Source of the DNA: Modestobacter versicolor
GTDB lineage: Bacteria > Actinomycetota > Actinomycetes > Mycobacteriales > Geodermatophilaceae
Reading direction: 5' to 3'
DNA length: 64,000 bases
NCBI RefSeq assembly: GCF_014195485.1
Contig: NZ_JACIBU010000002.1
Coordinates: 427,902-491,901, forward strand
Below, in pieces: positions 16,563 through 25,648 of the stretch. Position 1 is the first letter of the stretch. The number at the start of each line of letters is the position of its first letter. Under the pieces are notes generated by a model. It was not told the origin of the DNA and did not search any database. It worked only from the letters and a program-made list of their open reading frames with translations. The translations under genes and the position numbers were made by a program.

Positions 16563-16608
16563 GGGGCGATCAGCGGCACACGACCGAACGGCAGGGCACA
16601 CTCGGGGC

Positions 16609-17541
16609 ATGGTCCTGCCTGGTGGCTCCGAGCACACCGCCCCCGACGACCTCCGCCAGCTCGCGGCCCACGACGCCGCCCGGGTCGCCTTCCCCGGCCG
16701 CACCGGCCCGCTGGCCGCCCTGGACACCGGCGAGGTCGAGAGCGGGACGGTGCTGCTGGTCGCCGGCTACACCGGCAGCAAGGAGGACTTCGCGCCGCTG
16801 CTGACCCCGATCGCCGACGCCGGGCTCCGCGCGGTCGCGATCGACCAGCGCGGCCAGTTCGAGTCCCCCGGCCCTGAGGACCCCGCGCCGTACTCCGTCG
16901 CCGAGCTGGCCGCCGACGTCCTGGCGGTCGGCCGGCAGCTCCGGGAGCAGTCCCCCGGCCCGCTGCACCTGCTCGGGCACAGCTTCGGCGGCATCGTGAG
17001 CCGGGCCGCCGTGCTGGCCGAGCCCGGGCTGTTCGACACCCTCACCCTGCTGGGCAGCGGCCCGGCCGCGCTGACCGGGCCCCGCGCCGAGCTGCTCGAG
17101 CACCTCTCGCCCCTGCTGGACGCCGGCGGGGTGCAGCTGGTCAACGACACCCTCGAGCAGCTCGCGATGACCGACCCGCGCGCCCAGGCGGTGCCCGCGC
17201 CGACCCAGGAGTTCCTCCGCCGGCGCTTCCTGGCCAACAGCGCTGCGGGCCTGCGCGGCATGGCCGACGCGATGCTCGGCGAGCCCGACCGGGTCGCCGA
17301 GCTCGCCGCCAGCGGCGTCCCGGTGCTGGTCGCGCACGGCATCGCCGACGACGCCTGGAGCCCGGCCGCGCAGGCGGACATGGCGCAGCGGCTGGGCGCC
17401 CGGCACGAGGTGATCGTGCACGCGGTGCACTCCCCCGCGATCGAGAACCCGGAACGCACGCTGCAGGTGCTGCTGTCGTTCTGGTCCGACCCGGTGGCGG
17501 CGGCCGCCGCGGACGACGACCAGACGGAGGCCGCCCGATGA
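16609..17541 (+). CDS. Alpha/beta hydrolase
   Basis: A 310-residue alpha/beta hydrolase with LLVAGYTGSKEDF (oxyanion region), AIDQRGQFES, nucleophile GHSFGG, and a late VHAVHSPAIENPE in which His is the likely catalytic base. The substrate is unknown. ATG 16609 follows GGGGC; longer upstream frames overlap the propeller gene. The stop overlaps the next start as ATGA, so the pair with the DUF2236 oxygenase is probably co-translated. Confidence 0.85.
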   Translation: MVLPGGSEHTAPDDLRQLAAHDAARVAFPGRTGPLAALDTGEVESGTVLLVAGYTGSKEDFAPLLTPIADAGLRAVAIDQRGQFESPGPEDPAPYSVAELAADVLAVGRQLREQSPGPLHLLGHSFGGIVSRAAVLAEPGLFDTLTLLGSGPAALTGPRAELLEHLSPLLDAGGVQLVNDTLEQLAMTDPRAQAVPAPTQEFLRRRFLANSAAGLRGMADAMLGEPDRVAELAASGVPVLVAHGIADDAWSPAAQADMAQRLGARHEVIVHAVHSPAIENPERTLQVLLSFWSDPVAAAAADDDQTEAAR

Positions 17542-18413
17542 GGCCCACCCCCTCGATCAAGGACTTCACCGCGGAGGAGGACCTGCTCGGCTTCTTCGGC
17601 CCGGGCAGCGTCACCTGGCGGGTGCACAGCGACCCGGCCTTCTCCGTCGGCGGCATCCGGGCGCTGCTGCTGCAGGCGCTGCACCCGATCGCGATGGACG
17701 GCGTCCACCAGTTCTCCACCGGGTTCACCACCGACCCGTGGGCCCGGCTGACCCGCACCGCCGAGTACGTCGCGACGCTCACCTACGGCACCCGCCGCGA
17801 CGCGCTGCGCGTGGTGCGCCGGGTGCGCGGCCTGCACCGCGACAAGTCCGCCGTCGAGGGGACCACCGGCCGCCGGTACAACGTGGACGACGCCGACCTG
17901 CTGCTGTGGGTGCACAACTGCGAGGTCGACTCGCTGCTGTCCACAGCCCGGCGGGCCGGCGTGCCGCTCACCGACGCCGACGCCGACCGCTACGTCGAGG
18001 AGCAGGTCACCGCGGCCGTGCTGATCGGCGCGGAGGAGGACGACGTGCCGCGGACGGTCGCCGAGCTCGAGGCCTACTTCGACGGCGTCCGGGCCCGGCT
18101 GGCGGTCACCCCGGCGGCCCGCGCGGCGTCCCGGTTCATCCTGCTGCCGCCGATGCCGGGCTGGGTGCAGCTGCTCACCCCGGCCCGGCCGGCCTGGAGC
18201 ACGCTCGCCTCGCTGGGCGCGGCGACCCTGCCGAGATGGGCCCGGCAGCTGTACGGGCTGCCCGGCTTCGGGCTCACCGACGCGGCGGCGACGGCCGGCC
18301 TGCGGGCGTTCCGGCAGACGGCGCTCGCGGTGCCGGTGCGGGTGAGGGAGTCACCGATCGTCCGGGCAGCGCGGGTGCGGGTGGCCGCGGCGGAGCCGAT
18401 CAGCGCCTGCTGA
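17538..18413 (+). CDS. DUF2236 / MpaB-family oxygenase
   Basis: A 291-residue protein of the MpaB/latex-clearing-like DUF2236 family, proposed haem-dependent oxygenases. Family blocks are GPGSVTWRVHSDP (21-33), LLQALHPIAMDGVHQFS with candidate ligand His, and GRRYNVDDADLLLWVHNCEVDSLL. It is all-helical with no signal peptide. It is translationally coupled to the upstream hydrolase, which suggests a two-step oxidation/hydrolysis route on an unknown substrate. A structured element starts right at the stop codon. Confidence 0.85.
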   Translation: MRPTPSIKDFTAEEDLLGFFGPGSVTWRVHSDPAFSVGGIRALLLQALHPIAMDGVHQFSTGFTTDPWARLTRTAEYVATLTYGTRRDALRVVRRVRGLHRDKSAVEGTTGRRYNVDDADLLLWVHNCEVDSLLSTARRAGVPLTDADADRYVEEQVTAAVLIGAEEDDVPRTVAELEAYFDGVRARLAVTPAARAASRFILLPPMPGWVQLLTPARPAWSTLASLGAATLPRWARQLYGLPGFGLTDAAATAGLRAFRQTALAVPVRVRESPIVRAARVRVAAAEPISAC

Positions 18414-18473
18414 AGGACCCCGTCCTCCTCATCCCTCGCGGGCTCGGGACGAGCCTCTGGACGGGGCCGGGGG
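18414..18473 (+). repeat. Stop-abutting structured element, copy 3 (after DUF2236 gene)
   Basis: Directly after TGA comes AGGACC. The outer helix is GGACCCCGTCC (18415-18425) with GGACGGGGCC (18459-18468), with the bulged A. The middle CTC/GAG helix and inner TCCC/GGGA helix surround TCGC-GG-GCTC. It lacks the GTTCCAGCACGTCAC tail because the convergent LysR-type gene ends immediately. It fills the entire gap between the two stops and may terminate both. Confidence 0.85.
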
Positions 18474-19358
18474 TCAGTGCTGGTCCAGCTCCCGGCGGGC
18501 GGCGGCGAGCACCGCGTCGGCCACCCGGTCCAGCGACGGCGAGCGCAGCCGCCACTGCTGCCAGTGCAGCACGACGTCCACCGCGCCGCCGTCGTCGAGC
18601 TCGACCAGCTCACCCGGCGGTTCCTGCTGGCGGGGCACCATCCCCCAGCCGAACCCCAGCCGCACGGCGGTGATGTAGTCGGCCGAGGCCGGCACGTGGT
18701 GCAGCGGCGGGGCCGCCGGGTCGACGCCGCGCGAGCGCAGGTAGCCGTGCTGCAGGTCGTCCCGGCGGTCGAAGACGACGACCGGCGCCCGGGCCAGCGC
18801 TGCGGGCTGGACGCCGTCGGGGAGCCAGCGGGCGGCGAACGCCGCCGTGGCCATCGGCCGGTAGCGCATGCCGCCGAGCCGGGTCACCGAGCAGCCGGGC
18901 ACCGGGTCGGCGGCCGCGGTCACCGCCGCCATGACCCGGCCCTCCCGGAGCAGCGCGGCGGTGTGCTCCTGGTCCTCCCGGTGCAGGTCGAAGGCGAGCT
19001 CACCGGCCAGCGGCGCCAGTGCGGGCAGCACCCAGGTGGCCATCGAGTCGGCGTTGAGCGCGATCGGCAGGGTCACCGGGCGGTCGCCGTCCTCGGGGCT
19101 GAGCTCGCGGGTCGCGTCGGCGGCCAGCAGCGCCACCTGCCGGGCCAGCCGCAGCACCGACTGCCCGGACCCGGTGACCTGCACCGGCTTGCTGCGCACC
19201 AGCAGGACGCGACCGGTCGCGGCCTCCAGGGCCTTGAGCCGCTGGCTGATCGCGCTGGGCGTCACGTGCAGCGCCCGAGCCGCCCCGTCGAGGGTGCCGG
19301 CGGTGACGGTCGCGTCGAACGCACGCAGCTGGGCCAGGTCGAGGTCCACGCACACCAT
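18474..19358 (-). CDS. lysG: LysG/ArgP-type LysR regulator
   Basis: A 294-residue LysR-family activator. The N-terminal winged HTH (QLRAFDATVTAGTLDGAARALHVTPSAISQRLKALE, split over residues 9-44) is followed by a two-lobed effector domain. It belongs to the ArgP/LysG branch, which senses lysine/arginine and activates the divergent exporter gene. The divergent lysE-type gene supports this. ATG 19358 is taken; no good ribosome binding site is visible. The last bases abut a structured element shared with the convergent gene. Confidence 0.88.
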   Translation of the reverse strand: MVCVDLDLAQLRAFDATVTAGTLDGAARALHVTPSAISQRLKALEAATGRVLLVRSKPVQVTGSGQSVLRLARQVALLAADATRELSPEDGDRPVTLPIALNADSMATWVLPALAPLAGELAFDLHREDQEHTAALLREGRVMAAVTAAADPVPGCSVTRLGGMRYRPMATAAFAARWLPDGVQPAALARAPVVVFDRRDDLQHGYLRSRGVDPAAPPLHHVPASADYITAVRLGFGWGMVPRQQEPPGELVELDDGGAVDVVLHWQQWRLRSPSLDRVADAVLAAARRELDQH

Positions 19359-19427
19359 TAGAGCTGCTTCAGGCGCGTCAGGAAAGACAGCTGGAGTGAC
19401 GGCCCCTCCGCTCCTAGCGTCGACCTC
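19359..19427. promoter_or_regulatory. lysG-lysE divergent promoter with LysR box
   Basis: A 69-bp intergenic region. TTC-N11-GAA at 19368-19384 is a dyad that contains the LysR-type T-N11-A core. TAGCGT (19415-19420) lies 7 bases before the lysE GTG, which predicts a leaderless lysE mRNA. The box sits about 40 bp upstream of that -10, a normal activator position. Confidence 0.65.
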
Positions 19428-20054
19428 GTGGACCCCGCCCTGCTCGCCGCTGCCGCCGGCCTCGGCCTCGGCCTCTCCCTGATCGTCGCCATCGGCGCGC
19501 AAAACGCCTTCGTGCTGCGGCAGGGGCTGCGGATGGAGCACGTGGTCGCCGTGGTGCTCGTGTGCGCGCTGTCCGACGCGGTGCTCATCGTCGCCGGGGT
19601 GGGCGGGGCCGGGGCGGTGGTGACCCGGGCGCCCGAGGTGGTGCAGGTCGTCTGCTTCGCGGGCGCGGCGTTCCTGCTGGTCTACGGCCTGATGGCGGCC
19701 CGTCGCGTCTTCCGCCCCGCCGCGCTGCTGCCCGAGTCCGGCGGCGCCCGGGCCGGCCTGGCGGTCACCATCACCACCTGCCTGGCCCTGACCTGGCTGA
19801 ACCCGCACGTCTACCTGGACACCGTGGTGCTGCTCGGCTCGCTGGCCAGCACCTACGACGACCAGCGGTGGTGGTTCGCCGCCGGCGCGACGCTGGGCAG
19901 CGTCCTCTGGTTCACCGGGCTCGGCTTCGGGGCGCGGCTGCTCCGGCCGGTGTTCGCCCGGCCGACCGCCTGGCGGGTGCTCGACGCCGTCATCGCCGTC
20001 GTGATGGTCTCGCTGGCGGCGTCCCTCGCCGTGCGCGGCCTGCACGGCGGCTGA
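19428..20054 (+). CDS. lysE: LysE/ArgO-family basic amino acid exporter
   Basis: A 208-residue inner-membrane exporter with about six hydrophobic segments. It contains the family signature GLSLIVAIGAQNAFVLRQG (residues 14-32) and TWLNPHVYLDT in the middle. It should export L-lysine and/or L-arginine to prevent toxic accumulation. It is divergent from lysG. GTG 19428 is chosen from the N-terminal family sequence and the -10 spacing. Confidence 0.92.
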   Translation: MDPALLAAAAGLGLGLSLIVAIGAQNAFVLRQGLRMEHVVAVVLVCALSDAVLIVAGVGGAGAVVTRAPEVVQVVCFAGAAFLLVYGLMAARRVFRPAALLPESGGARAGLAVTITTCLALTWLNPHVYLDTVVLLGSLASTYDDQRWWFAAGATLGSVLWFTGLGFGARLLRPVFARPTAWRVLDAVIAVVMVSLAASLAVRGLHGG

Positions 20055-20225
20055 CCCTTGCCACCCGCCGCCCTGCCCGCCAAACTCCCCGCCATGACTG
20101 CCGGGTCGGCCACGCGCCGTGCACGGAACGGGTACCCGGCGCACCGGTGACCCCCGGGTGGCCGCGCGGGCCACCCCCTCGGAGAGAGCCCCGCCCCCTC
20201 CCCTCTCCCCGACCTGGAGTCACCC

Positions 20226-20630
20226 GTGCCCATCGCCCTGCACCACATGATCGTCCCGGTGGCCGACCGGGACGCGGCCGTCGCCTGGTTCGTCGACCTG
20301 CTCGAACTGCGCGAGCCGTACACCGACGGCTTCTTCCGCTCCGTCCAGCTCGACGACTCGATCGTGCTGAACTTCGCGCCCGCACCGGTCCCCGAACCGG
20401 TGCACCTGGCCTTCCTCGTCGACGACGACCACTTCGACCGGGTGCAGGCCCGCTTCGACGCCGACGGGACGCCGTACACCGCCGACCCACCCGGTCGCCG
20501 TCCCGGTGAGGTCGGCGCGGTCAACCCCGACGGCAGCGGGCGGCGGTTGTACTTCCGCGGCCACGGCCACCTGCTCGAGGTGCTGACCCGGCGCTACACC
20601 GACGTGCCGGCCGGGTCGCGGTCGAGCTGA
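20226..20630 (+). CDS. VOC-family (glyoxalase-fold) protein
   Basis: A 134-residue single VOC domain. The first half begins ALHHMIVPVADRDAAVAWFVDLLEL with a candidate metal His, and the second half has PEPVHLAFLVDDDHFDR and ends with GHGHLLEVLTR, where Glu is the usual ligand position. The metal-dependent reaction is unknown (dioxygenase, isomerase or resistance type). GTG 20226 has CTGGAG upstream. The 170-bp gap after lysE shows no clear feature. Confidence 0.82.
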   Translation: MPIALHHMIVPVADRDAAVAWFVDLLELREPYTDGFFRSVQLDDSIVLNFAPAPVPEPVHLAFLVDDDHFDRVQARFDADGTPYTADPPGRRPGEVGAVNPDGSGRRLYFRGHGHLLEVLTRRYTDVPAGSRSS

Positions 20631-20634
20631 GGCG

Positions 20635-21601
<967 letters not shown>

Positions 21602-21615
<14 letters not shown>

Positions 21616-22039
21616 GCCGGTCCTCCCCTGCCGCCACCTCGCGGTAGGCGGCGATCTTGTCCTCGATGGCGGCGAGGTGCCGCTGGGTGCGGGCCAGCTG
21701 CTCGAGCACCCGCTCCCGGTGCCGCTCCAGCTCGACCAGCCGCTCTGCCTCGGTGCCGGGTCGGCGGCTGAGCTCGGCGATCACCCGGATGTCGGCGATC
21801 GGCATGCCGGTCTCCCGGAGCATCACCAGGCCGGCGAGCCAGGCCAGGTCGCGCGCGCGGTAGCGGCGCCGCCCGCCGGCGGTGCGCGGGGTGGGGTCGA
21901 GCAGCAGGCCCTCGCGCTCGTAGTAGCGCAGCGCCTCGGTGCTGATGCCGGTCGCCTCGGCGGCCTGGCCGATGGACAGCCCCTCGGCGGGGACGTCGAC
22001 GTCGACGTCGGGCAGCAGCAGCGGGGTCACGAGATCCAT
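21602..22039 (-). CDS. MerR-family regulator of the aldo/keto reductase
   Basis: A 145-residue regulator. The HTH and wing read [26 protein letters not shown] (21-46, in parts), followed by [25 protein letters not shown] and a C-terminal coiled coil ([17 protein letters not shown]). There are no metal-binding cysteines, so it probably responds to an organic or aldehyde signal. ATG 22039 is used; GTG 22030 is an alternative. It lies first in a two-gene operon, so autoregulation is likely. Confidence 0.88.
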
Positions 22040-22047
22040 GCTGCGAT

Positions 22048-22068
22048 CTGTAGCGCGCTCCAGGTCAA
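22048..22068 (-). promoter_or_regulatory. Candidate MerR operator/promoter
   Basis: In the MerR gene direction a TTGACC -35 (22068-22063) runs into the inverted repeat CTGGAGCG-CGCTACAG (22063-22048, 7 of 8 positions symmetric). MerR proteins bind such dyads between -35 and -10 elements. The matching -10 would fall at or just before the start codon, which is tight and leaves the start site uncertain. Confidence 0.55.
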
Positions 22069-22089
22069 GCCGTCCAGCGGTGTGCCCGG

Positions 22090-22941
22090 TCACCCGGCCG
22101 GCGCGGTCTCCTCGGCCAGGAAGCTCCACGTCTCGCGCGCCGGGACGGCGGCCTGCCCGGCGGGGCAGCTGGGCCGGAAGTCGCACCAGCTGCACTGCTG
22201 CCCGGTGACCGGCGGGAACGCCTCGTCGACGTCGGCACCGGCGTCCAGCGCGGCGGTCGCCGTCTCGATGTCGGCGGCGATGTCCTCGGCGCGGCGCACG
22301 TGGTTGGCCAGCGACCGCTCGGTGTGCTCGAAGGAGGCCACCGTGCCCGAGGGCAGGTGGTGCAGCTCGACCCGGCTGCACGCCCTCCGCAGGGTCCGCC
22401 GCACGCCGAGCACGTAGATGGCCAGCGCCGGTGACCCGCGCGCCTCGTCCTCGGTGCTGGGGACCCGCCCGGTCTTGTAGTCGACGACGACCAGCTCGTC
22501 GCCGCGCTGGTCGATCCGGTCGATGCGCCCGGACAGCGCCAGCCGCCCGGTGGTCGCCCCGACGGTGCGCTCGGTACCGACCGGCTCGTCGTCGGGATCG
22601 AGGTCGGTGACGTAGTCGGTGAGCCAGCTCGCCGCCCGGCTGCGCCAGCGGTCGGCCTGGTCGTCGTCGCGGAACCCGGTGCGCGACCAGACGCCGTAGA
22701 GCAGCTGGCGGGCGGCGGCCGGGGTCCGCTTCTCCCGGGACAGCTCCCACCACGACCGCAGCGCGGCGTGCACCGCGGAGCCGACGGTGTTGTGCGCCCA
22801 CGGCGGGCCCTTGGGCGGCGTGGGCCGGGTCAGGTAGGCGAACCGGTAGCGGCGCGGGCAGTCGGCGAAGGTGGCCAGCTTGCTGGGGGTGGCGGAGAAC
22901 AGCCGCCGGGGCATGCCCGGCATCTCCAGCTGGTCGCCCAC
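22090..22941 (-). CDS. RecB-family PD-(D/E)XK exonuclease with Fe-S cysteines
   Basis: A stand-alone nuclease of about 283 residues resembling the C-terminal module of AddB/AdnA and Cas4. It has TFADCPRRYRF (first Cys), GSAVHAALRSWWE, the catalytic LSGRIDRID and VVVDYKTGR, and a C-terminal CSWCDFRPSC supplying three more cysteines. A 4Fe-4S cluster is inferred. Start options: GTG 22941 (TACCGT 7 bases upstream, leaderless), GTG 22950, or ATG 22914 with GGAG 9 bases before. It may be the Rv2119-type nuclease of actinobacteria. Confidence 0.85.
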   Translation of the reverse strand: MGDQLEMPGMPRRLFSATPSKLATFADCPRRYRFAYLTRPTPPKGPPWAHNTVGSAVHAALRSWWELSREKRTPAAARQLLYGVWSRTGFRDDDQADRWRSRAASWLTDYVTDLDPDDEPVGTERTVGATTGRLALSGRIDRIDQRGDELVVVDYKTGRVPSTEDEARGSPALAIYVLGVRRTLRRACSRVELHHLPSGTVASFEHTERSLANHVRRAEDIAADIETATAALDAGADVDEAFPPVTGQQCSWCDFRPSCPAGQAAVPARETWSFLAEETAPAG

Positions 22942-22976
22942 GCCCGTCACGGTAGCCCGGGGTGGTGACGGTCTCA

Positions 22977-23024
22977 GCCGTGAGCAGCAGTAGGTGCTGA
23001 GCCGTGAGGAGCAGTAGGTGCTCA
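22977..23024. repeat. Tandem 24-bp duplication at the PHP gene stop
   Basis: Two adjacent 24-bp copies (22977-23000 and 23001-23024) differ at two positions. Read in the PHP gene direction, the first copy begins with its TGA stop codon. Each copy can form a short AGCA-cctac-TGCT stem. It may be a weak processing or termination site or a recent slippage duplication. Confidence 0.75.
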
Positions 23025-23879
23025 GTCGGCGATGACCGGGACGCCGGTGCCGGCGGCGAGCAGTGCCTCGAACTGGTCGGGCTCGGTGGTGCAGGCCGCG
23101 ATCGGGGTGCGCTTGTTGGTGCCGTGGTAGTCGCTGGAGCCGGTGCGGATCAGCCCCAGCCCGGCGGCCAGCGCGCGCAGGTAGGCCCGCTGGTCGGGGG
23201 TGTGGTCGGGGTGCTCGACCTCCAGGCCGAGCAGCCCGGCGGCGGTCATCTCGGCGATGGCGTCGTCCCCGACGACCCGGCCGCGGGAGGTGGCCAGGCC
23301 GTGGGCGAACACCGGCACCCCGCCGGCGGCGCGGACCAGCCGGATGCCGTCGAGCACGTCGGTGTCGGCCTTGGCGGCGTAGTACGGGCTGCGGTGGTGC
23401 AGCACGGAGGCGAACGCCGCGTCGACCGACTCGACGACGCCGGCCTCGACCAGCGCCCGGGCGATGTGCGGCCGGCCGACCACGCCCCCCTCGCTGCGGG
23501 CGACGATCTGCGCCCACTCGACGGGGTAGCCGTCGGCGGCCAGCGCGGTGACGATCCGCTCGCCGCGGGACAGCCGCTCCTCCCGCAGCCGCACCCGCTC
23601 CGCCACGAAGGCCGGGTGCAGCGGGTCGAAGAGGTAGGCGAGCAGGTGGACGCTGATCGGCGGCTCGTCGGCCGGGAAGTACCGGCAGGAGAGCTCCAGG
23701 CCGGGCACCAGGGTCAGCCCGGGCGGGCGGGCGGCCTCGGCGGCGGCCCAGCCGGCGGTGGTGTCGTGGTCGGTCAGCGCGACGACGTCCAGCCCGGCCG
23801 CGGCCGCGGTGGCGACGAGGGCGGCAGGGCTGTCGGTCCCGTCGGAGACCGAGGAGTGGGTGTGCAGGTCGATGCGCAC
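23022..23879 (-). CDS. PHP-domain phosphoesterase
   Basis: A 285-residue PHP metalloenzyme related to YciV/TrpH-type RNase AM, which acts on nucleoside 3',5'-bisphosphates and RNA 5' ends. Metal-binding motifs are HTHSSVSDGT (6-15), ALTDHDT (near 35), the Glu in GLELSC, a His in LLAY after SVHLL, GRPHIARAL, FAHGL and SSDYHG near the end. Proposed activity: 5'-3' exonuclease or nucleotidase; the substrate is inferred from the family only. The start is the GTG at 23879. Confidence 0.87.
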   Translation of the reverse strand: MRIDLHTHSSVSDGTDSPAALVATAAAAGLDVVALTDHDTTAGWAAAEAARPPGLTLVPGLELSCRYFPADEPPISVHLLAYLFDPLHPAFVAERVRLREERLSRGERIVTALAADGYPVEWAQIVARSEGGVVGRPHIARALVEAGVVESVDAAFASVLHHRSPYYAAKADTDVLDGIRLVRAAGGVPVFAHGLATSRGRVVGDDAIAEMTAAGLLGLEVEHPDHTPDQRAYLRALAAGLGLIRTGSSDYHGTNKRTPIAACTTEPDQFEALLAAGTGVPVIAD

Positions 23880-23931
23880 GGGGGTCAGCCTGCCGCACCG
23901 GGATCCCGGCCCGGACGCCGGTCGGCGGCGG

Positions 23932-24597
23932 TCAGCCCGGCGGGCGGGTGCGCGGGATCGGCGCGGTGTCGTGCCGCCGTCCGGAGGTCAGCGGCGGGGA
24001 GGGCGGCGCGGGCGCGTCGGCGCGGTCGGCCGGCCCGTCCGGCGAGCCGGTGCCGTCGTCGTCGTCCCCGACCCGGTTGGTCGAGAAGTCCGTGCCGAAC
24101 ATCAGCTGGCTCAACGTCTTGTAGAGGGTGTCGGCGTGCGGGACGTAGGTGATCTCGTCCAGGCCCTGCTGCTGGCCGGCCGACTCGAACCGGAAGGTGC
24201 CGTAGCCGAGCAGCTGCCCCCAGAAGGTCTCCTTCCAGGTCAGGTCGGTGATCCGGCGCAGCGGCATGACCGCCACGGTGCGGATGATCACCCCGGAGGT
24301 GAGCAGCACCCGGCGTCGGGTGACCAGGAAGTGCCGCACCCACCACTCGCCGACGTGCAGCCCGAGGTAGCCCAGTGCGCCGAGGGCCACCACCAGGCCC
24401 AGGGTGGTGCTGACCCGGTTGCCCGGGTCGAGCTGCAGCAGGAAGACGCCGACGACCAGCACCGGCACACCGCGCAGGGCCGGCCGCGCCAGGACGGCGG
24501 GGTGCCGGCGGGTGGCGATGACCGGCGGCTCGTCGGCCAGCAGGTACTTCTCGGCGTCCTTGCCCCAGCGGGGCGGCCGGGCGCGGGGGCCGGACAC
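23932..24597 (-). CDS. Bacterial PH-domain membrane protein
   Basis: A 221-residue protein with two adjacent hydrophobic segments (about 42-58 and 66-84). A bPH2-type domain follows (HFLVTRRRVLLTSGVIIRT ... LPLRRITDLTWKE-like pattern, then GYGTFRFESAGQQQGLDEI). The C-terminal ~60 residues are acidic and Pro-rich, probably disordered. Function is unknown; such proteins are membrane-associated scaffolds. It is followed by the small membrane protein's neighbours on the same strand. Confidence 0.82.
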   Translation of the reverse strand: MSGPRARPPRWGKDAEKYLLADEPPVIATRRHPAVLARPALRGVPVLVVGVFLLQLDPGNRVSTTLGLVVALGALGYLGLHVGEWWVRHFLVTRRRVLLTSGVIIRTVAVMPLRRITDLTWKETFWGQLLGYGTFRFESAGQQQGLDEITYVPHADTLYKTLSQLMFGTDFSTNRVGDDDDGTGSPDGPADRADAPAPPSPPLTSGRRHDTAPIPRTRPPG

Positions 24598-24605
24598 GAC
24601 CGGGG

Positions 24606-24761
24606 TCAGACGAGCGAGCCCACGAAGGTGGACAGCGACTGCGCCGCGTCACCCAGGGCCGCACCGGCGCTGCGGACGATGCCGGCGGCGTCGTCGGGAC
24701 GCTGGATCACGTAGAAGACCACGAACGCGACGGCCAACCAGGTGAGCACCTTCTTCAGCAC
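24606..24761 (-). CDS. Small single-pass membrane protein
   Basis: A 51-residue protein beginning VLKKVLTWLAVAFVVFYVIQ, with one membrane segment (5-20) and a short Ala/Ser-rich tail. GTG 24761 is preceded by GAGGAGAGGAG, a strong ribosome binding site; the longer open frame upstream lacks support. It lies 8 bp before the PH-domain gene in the same direction, so the two are probably one operon. Function is unknown. Confidence 0.75.
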   Translation of the reverse strand: MLKKVLTWLAVAFVVFYVIQRPDDAAGIVRSAGAALGDAAQSLSTFVGSLV

Positions 24762-24914
24762 AGGTCGCGCTCCTCTCCTCAGGTGCGTGGGGCACACCGC
24801 GGGGCTGACGGCGCATGCGCCACCACGGCCGGGGAGGACCGCAGGCACATGCGTAACAGCTGCCCCAGGCGCAGCACCAGCCGCCACGCCGGGCGGCCGG
24901 TGGATCGAGACCGG

Positions 24915-25538
24915 TCAGCGGCCGGGCAGCAACCGCTCGGTCGGCGGCCCCAGCGGCAGGTCGGGGTAGACCCGGTCGCGCAGGTCGATGAGCTCCAGGT
25001 CCTCGGCGAGCAGCCACGCTGCCGACGCCGGCCAGGTGACCAGCCACAGCCAGACGCCGTGGGCCTCCCCCACGTAGGCGGCCCGGTCGTCGCCGGTGGG
25101 CACCAGCCACAGCGGCGCGCGCTGGCCGGCGGCCTGGATCTCCGCGGTGGACGGGCCGGACACCAGCTCGCCGGGGTCGACGCCGGGCAGCCCGGCGTAA
25201 CCGCAGCCGAGCCCGGTGCCGGGTTCCTCGGCGACCAGCACCAGCTCGGCGGCGCCGCCCAGCGGGGCCGGCCCGGCGCAGGCGACGACGATCGCCCGCG
25301 CGCCCGGCTCGCCGCCCCAGGCCAGCCCGGTCACCGCCCAGTCGCCGGGCATCGGGTCGGGCACCCAGGCCGGCACCTGGGCGTCGGCGCAGATGGCCCG
25401 GATCTCGTCGTGGGCCACGACGGCCGTGTGGTGCAGCGGCGTGACCAGCGCGTGTGTGTGGCACCACCCCTCGGCGGTGGACCCTCGCTTCACCACCAGC
25501 GTCTCGCCGCAACGAGGGCACACCGGGGAGACGCTCAT
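24915..25538 (-). CDS. Zinc-ribbon conserved hypothetical protein (DUF6758-like)
   Basis: A 207-residue protein. The N-terminus has CPRCG (7-11) and a later Cys-His pair (EGWCHTH, 24-30) that could complete a zinc ribbon. The rest is a Trp-rich globular domain (VPAWVPDPMPGDWAVTGLAWGG) seen in many actinobacteria under a DUF; I am only moderately sure of the DUF number. No catalytic motif is recognised. The 153-bp gap to the small membrane protein gene shows nothing clear. Confidence 0.78.
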   Translation of the reverse strand: MSVSPVCPRCGETLVVKRGSTAEGWCHTHALVTPLHHTAVVAHDEIRAICADAQVPAWVPDPMPGDWAVTGLAWGGEPGARAIVVACAGPAPLGGAAELVLVAEEPGTGLGCGYAGLPGVDPGELVSGPSTAEIQAAGQRAPLWLVPTGDDRAAYVGEAHGVWLWLVTWPASAAWLLAEDLELIDLRDRVYPDLPLGPPTERLLPGR

Positions 25539-25648
25539 GGCCGCACACCGTCCATTTCTGGGAGGGGTTCGTCAAGCTTCCGGGAGGTGCGGGTCGCGCG
25601 CGCGGTGGGACCCGGACCGGCTGCCCGGGGCGACGTAGCCTCGGCAGC

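Noticed and set aside
22090..23898. A RecB/PHP fusion protein reading
   Set aside because: The extra part is antisense-phase sequence over the PHP gene; PHP motifs are in a different frame with its own start and stop.
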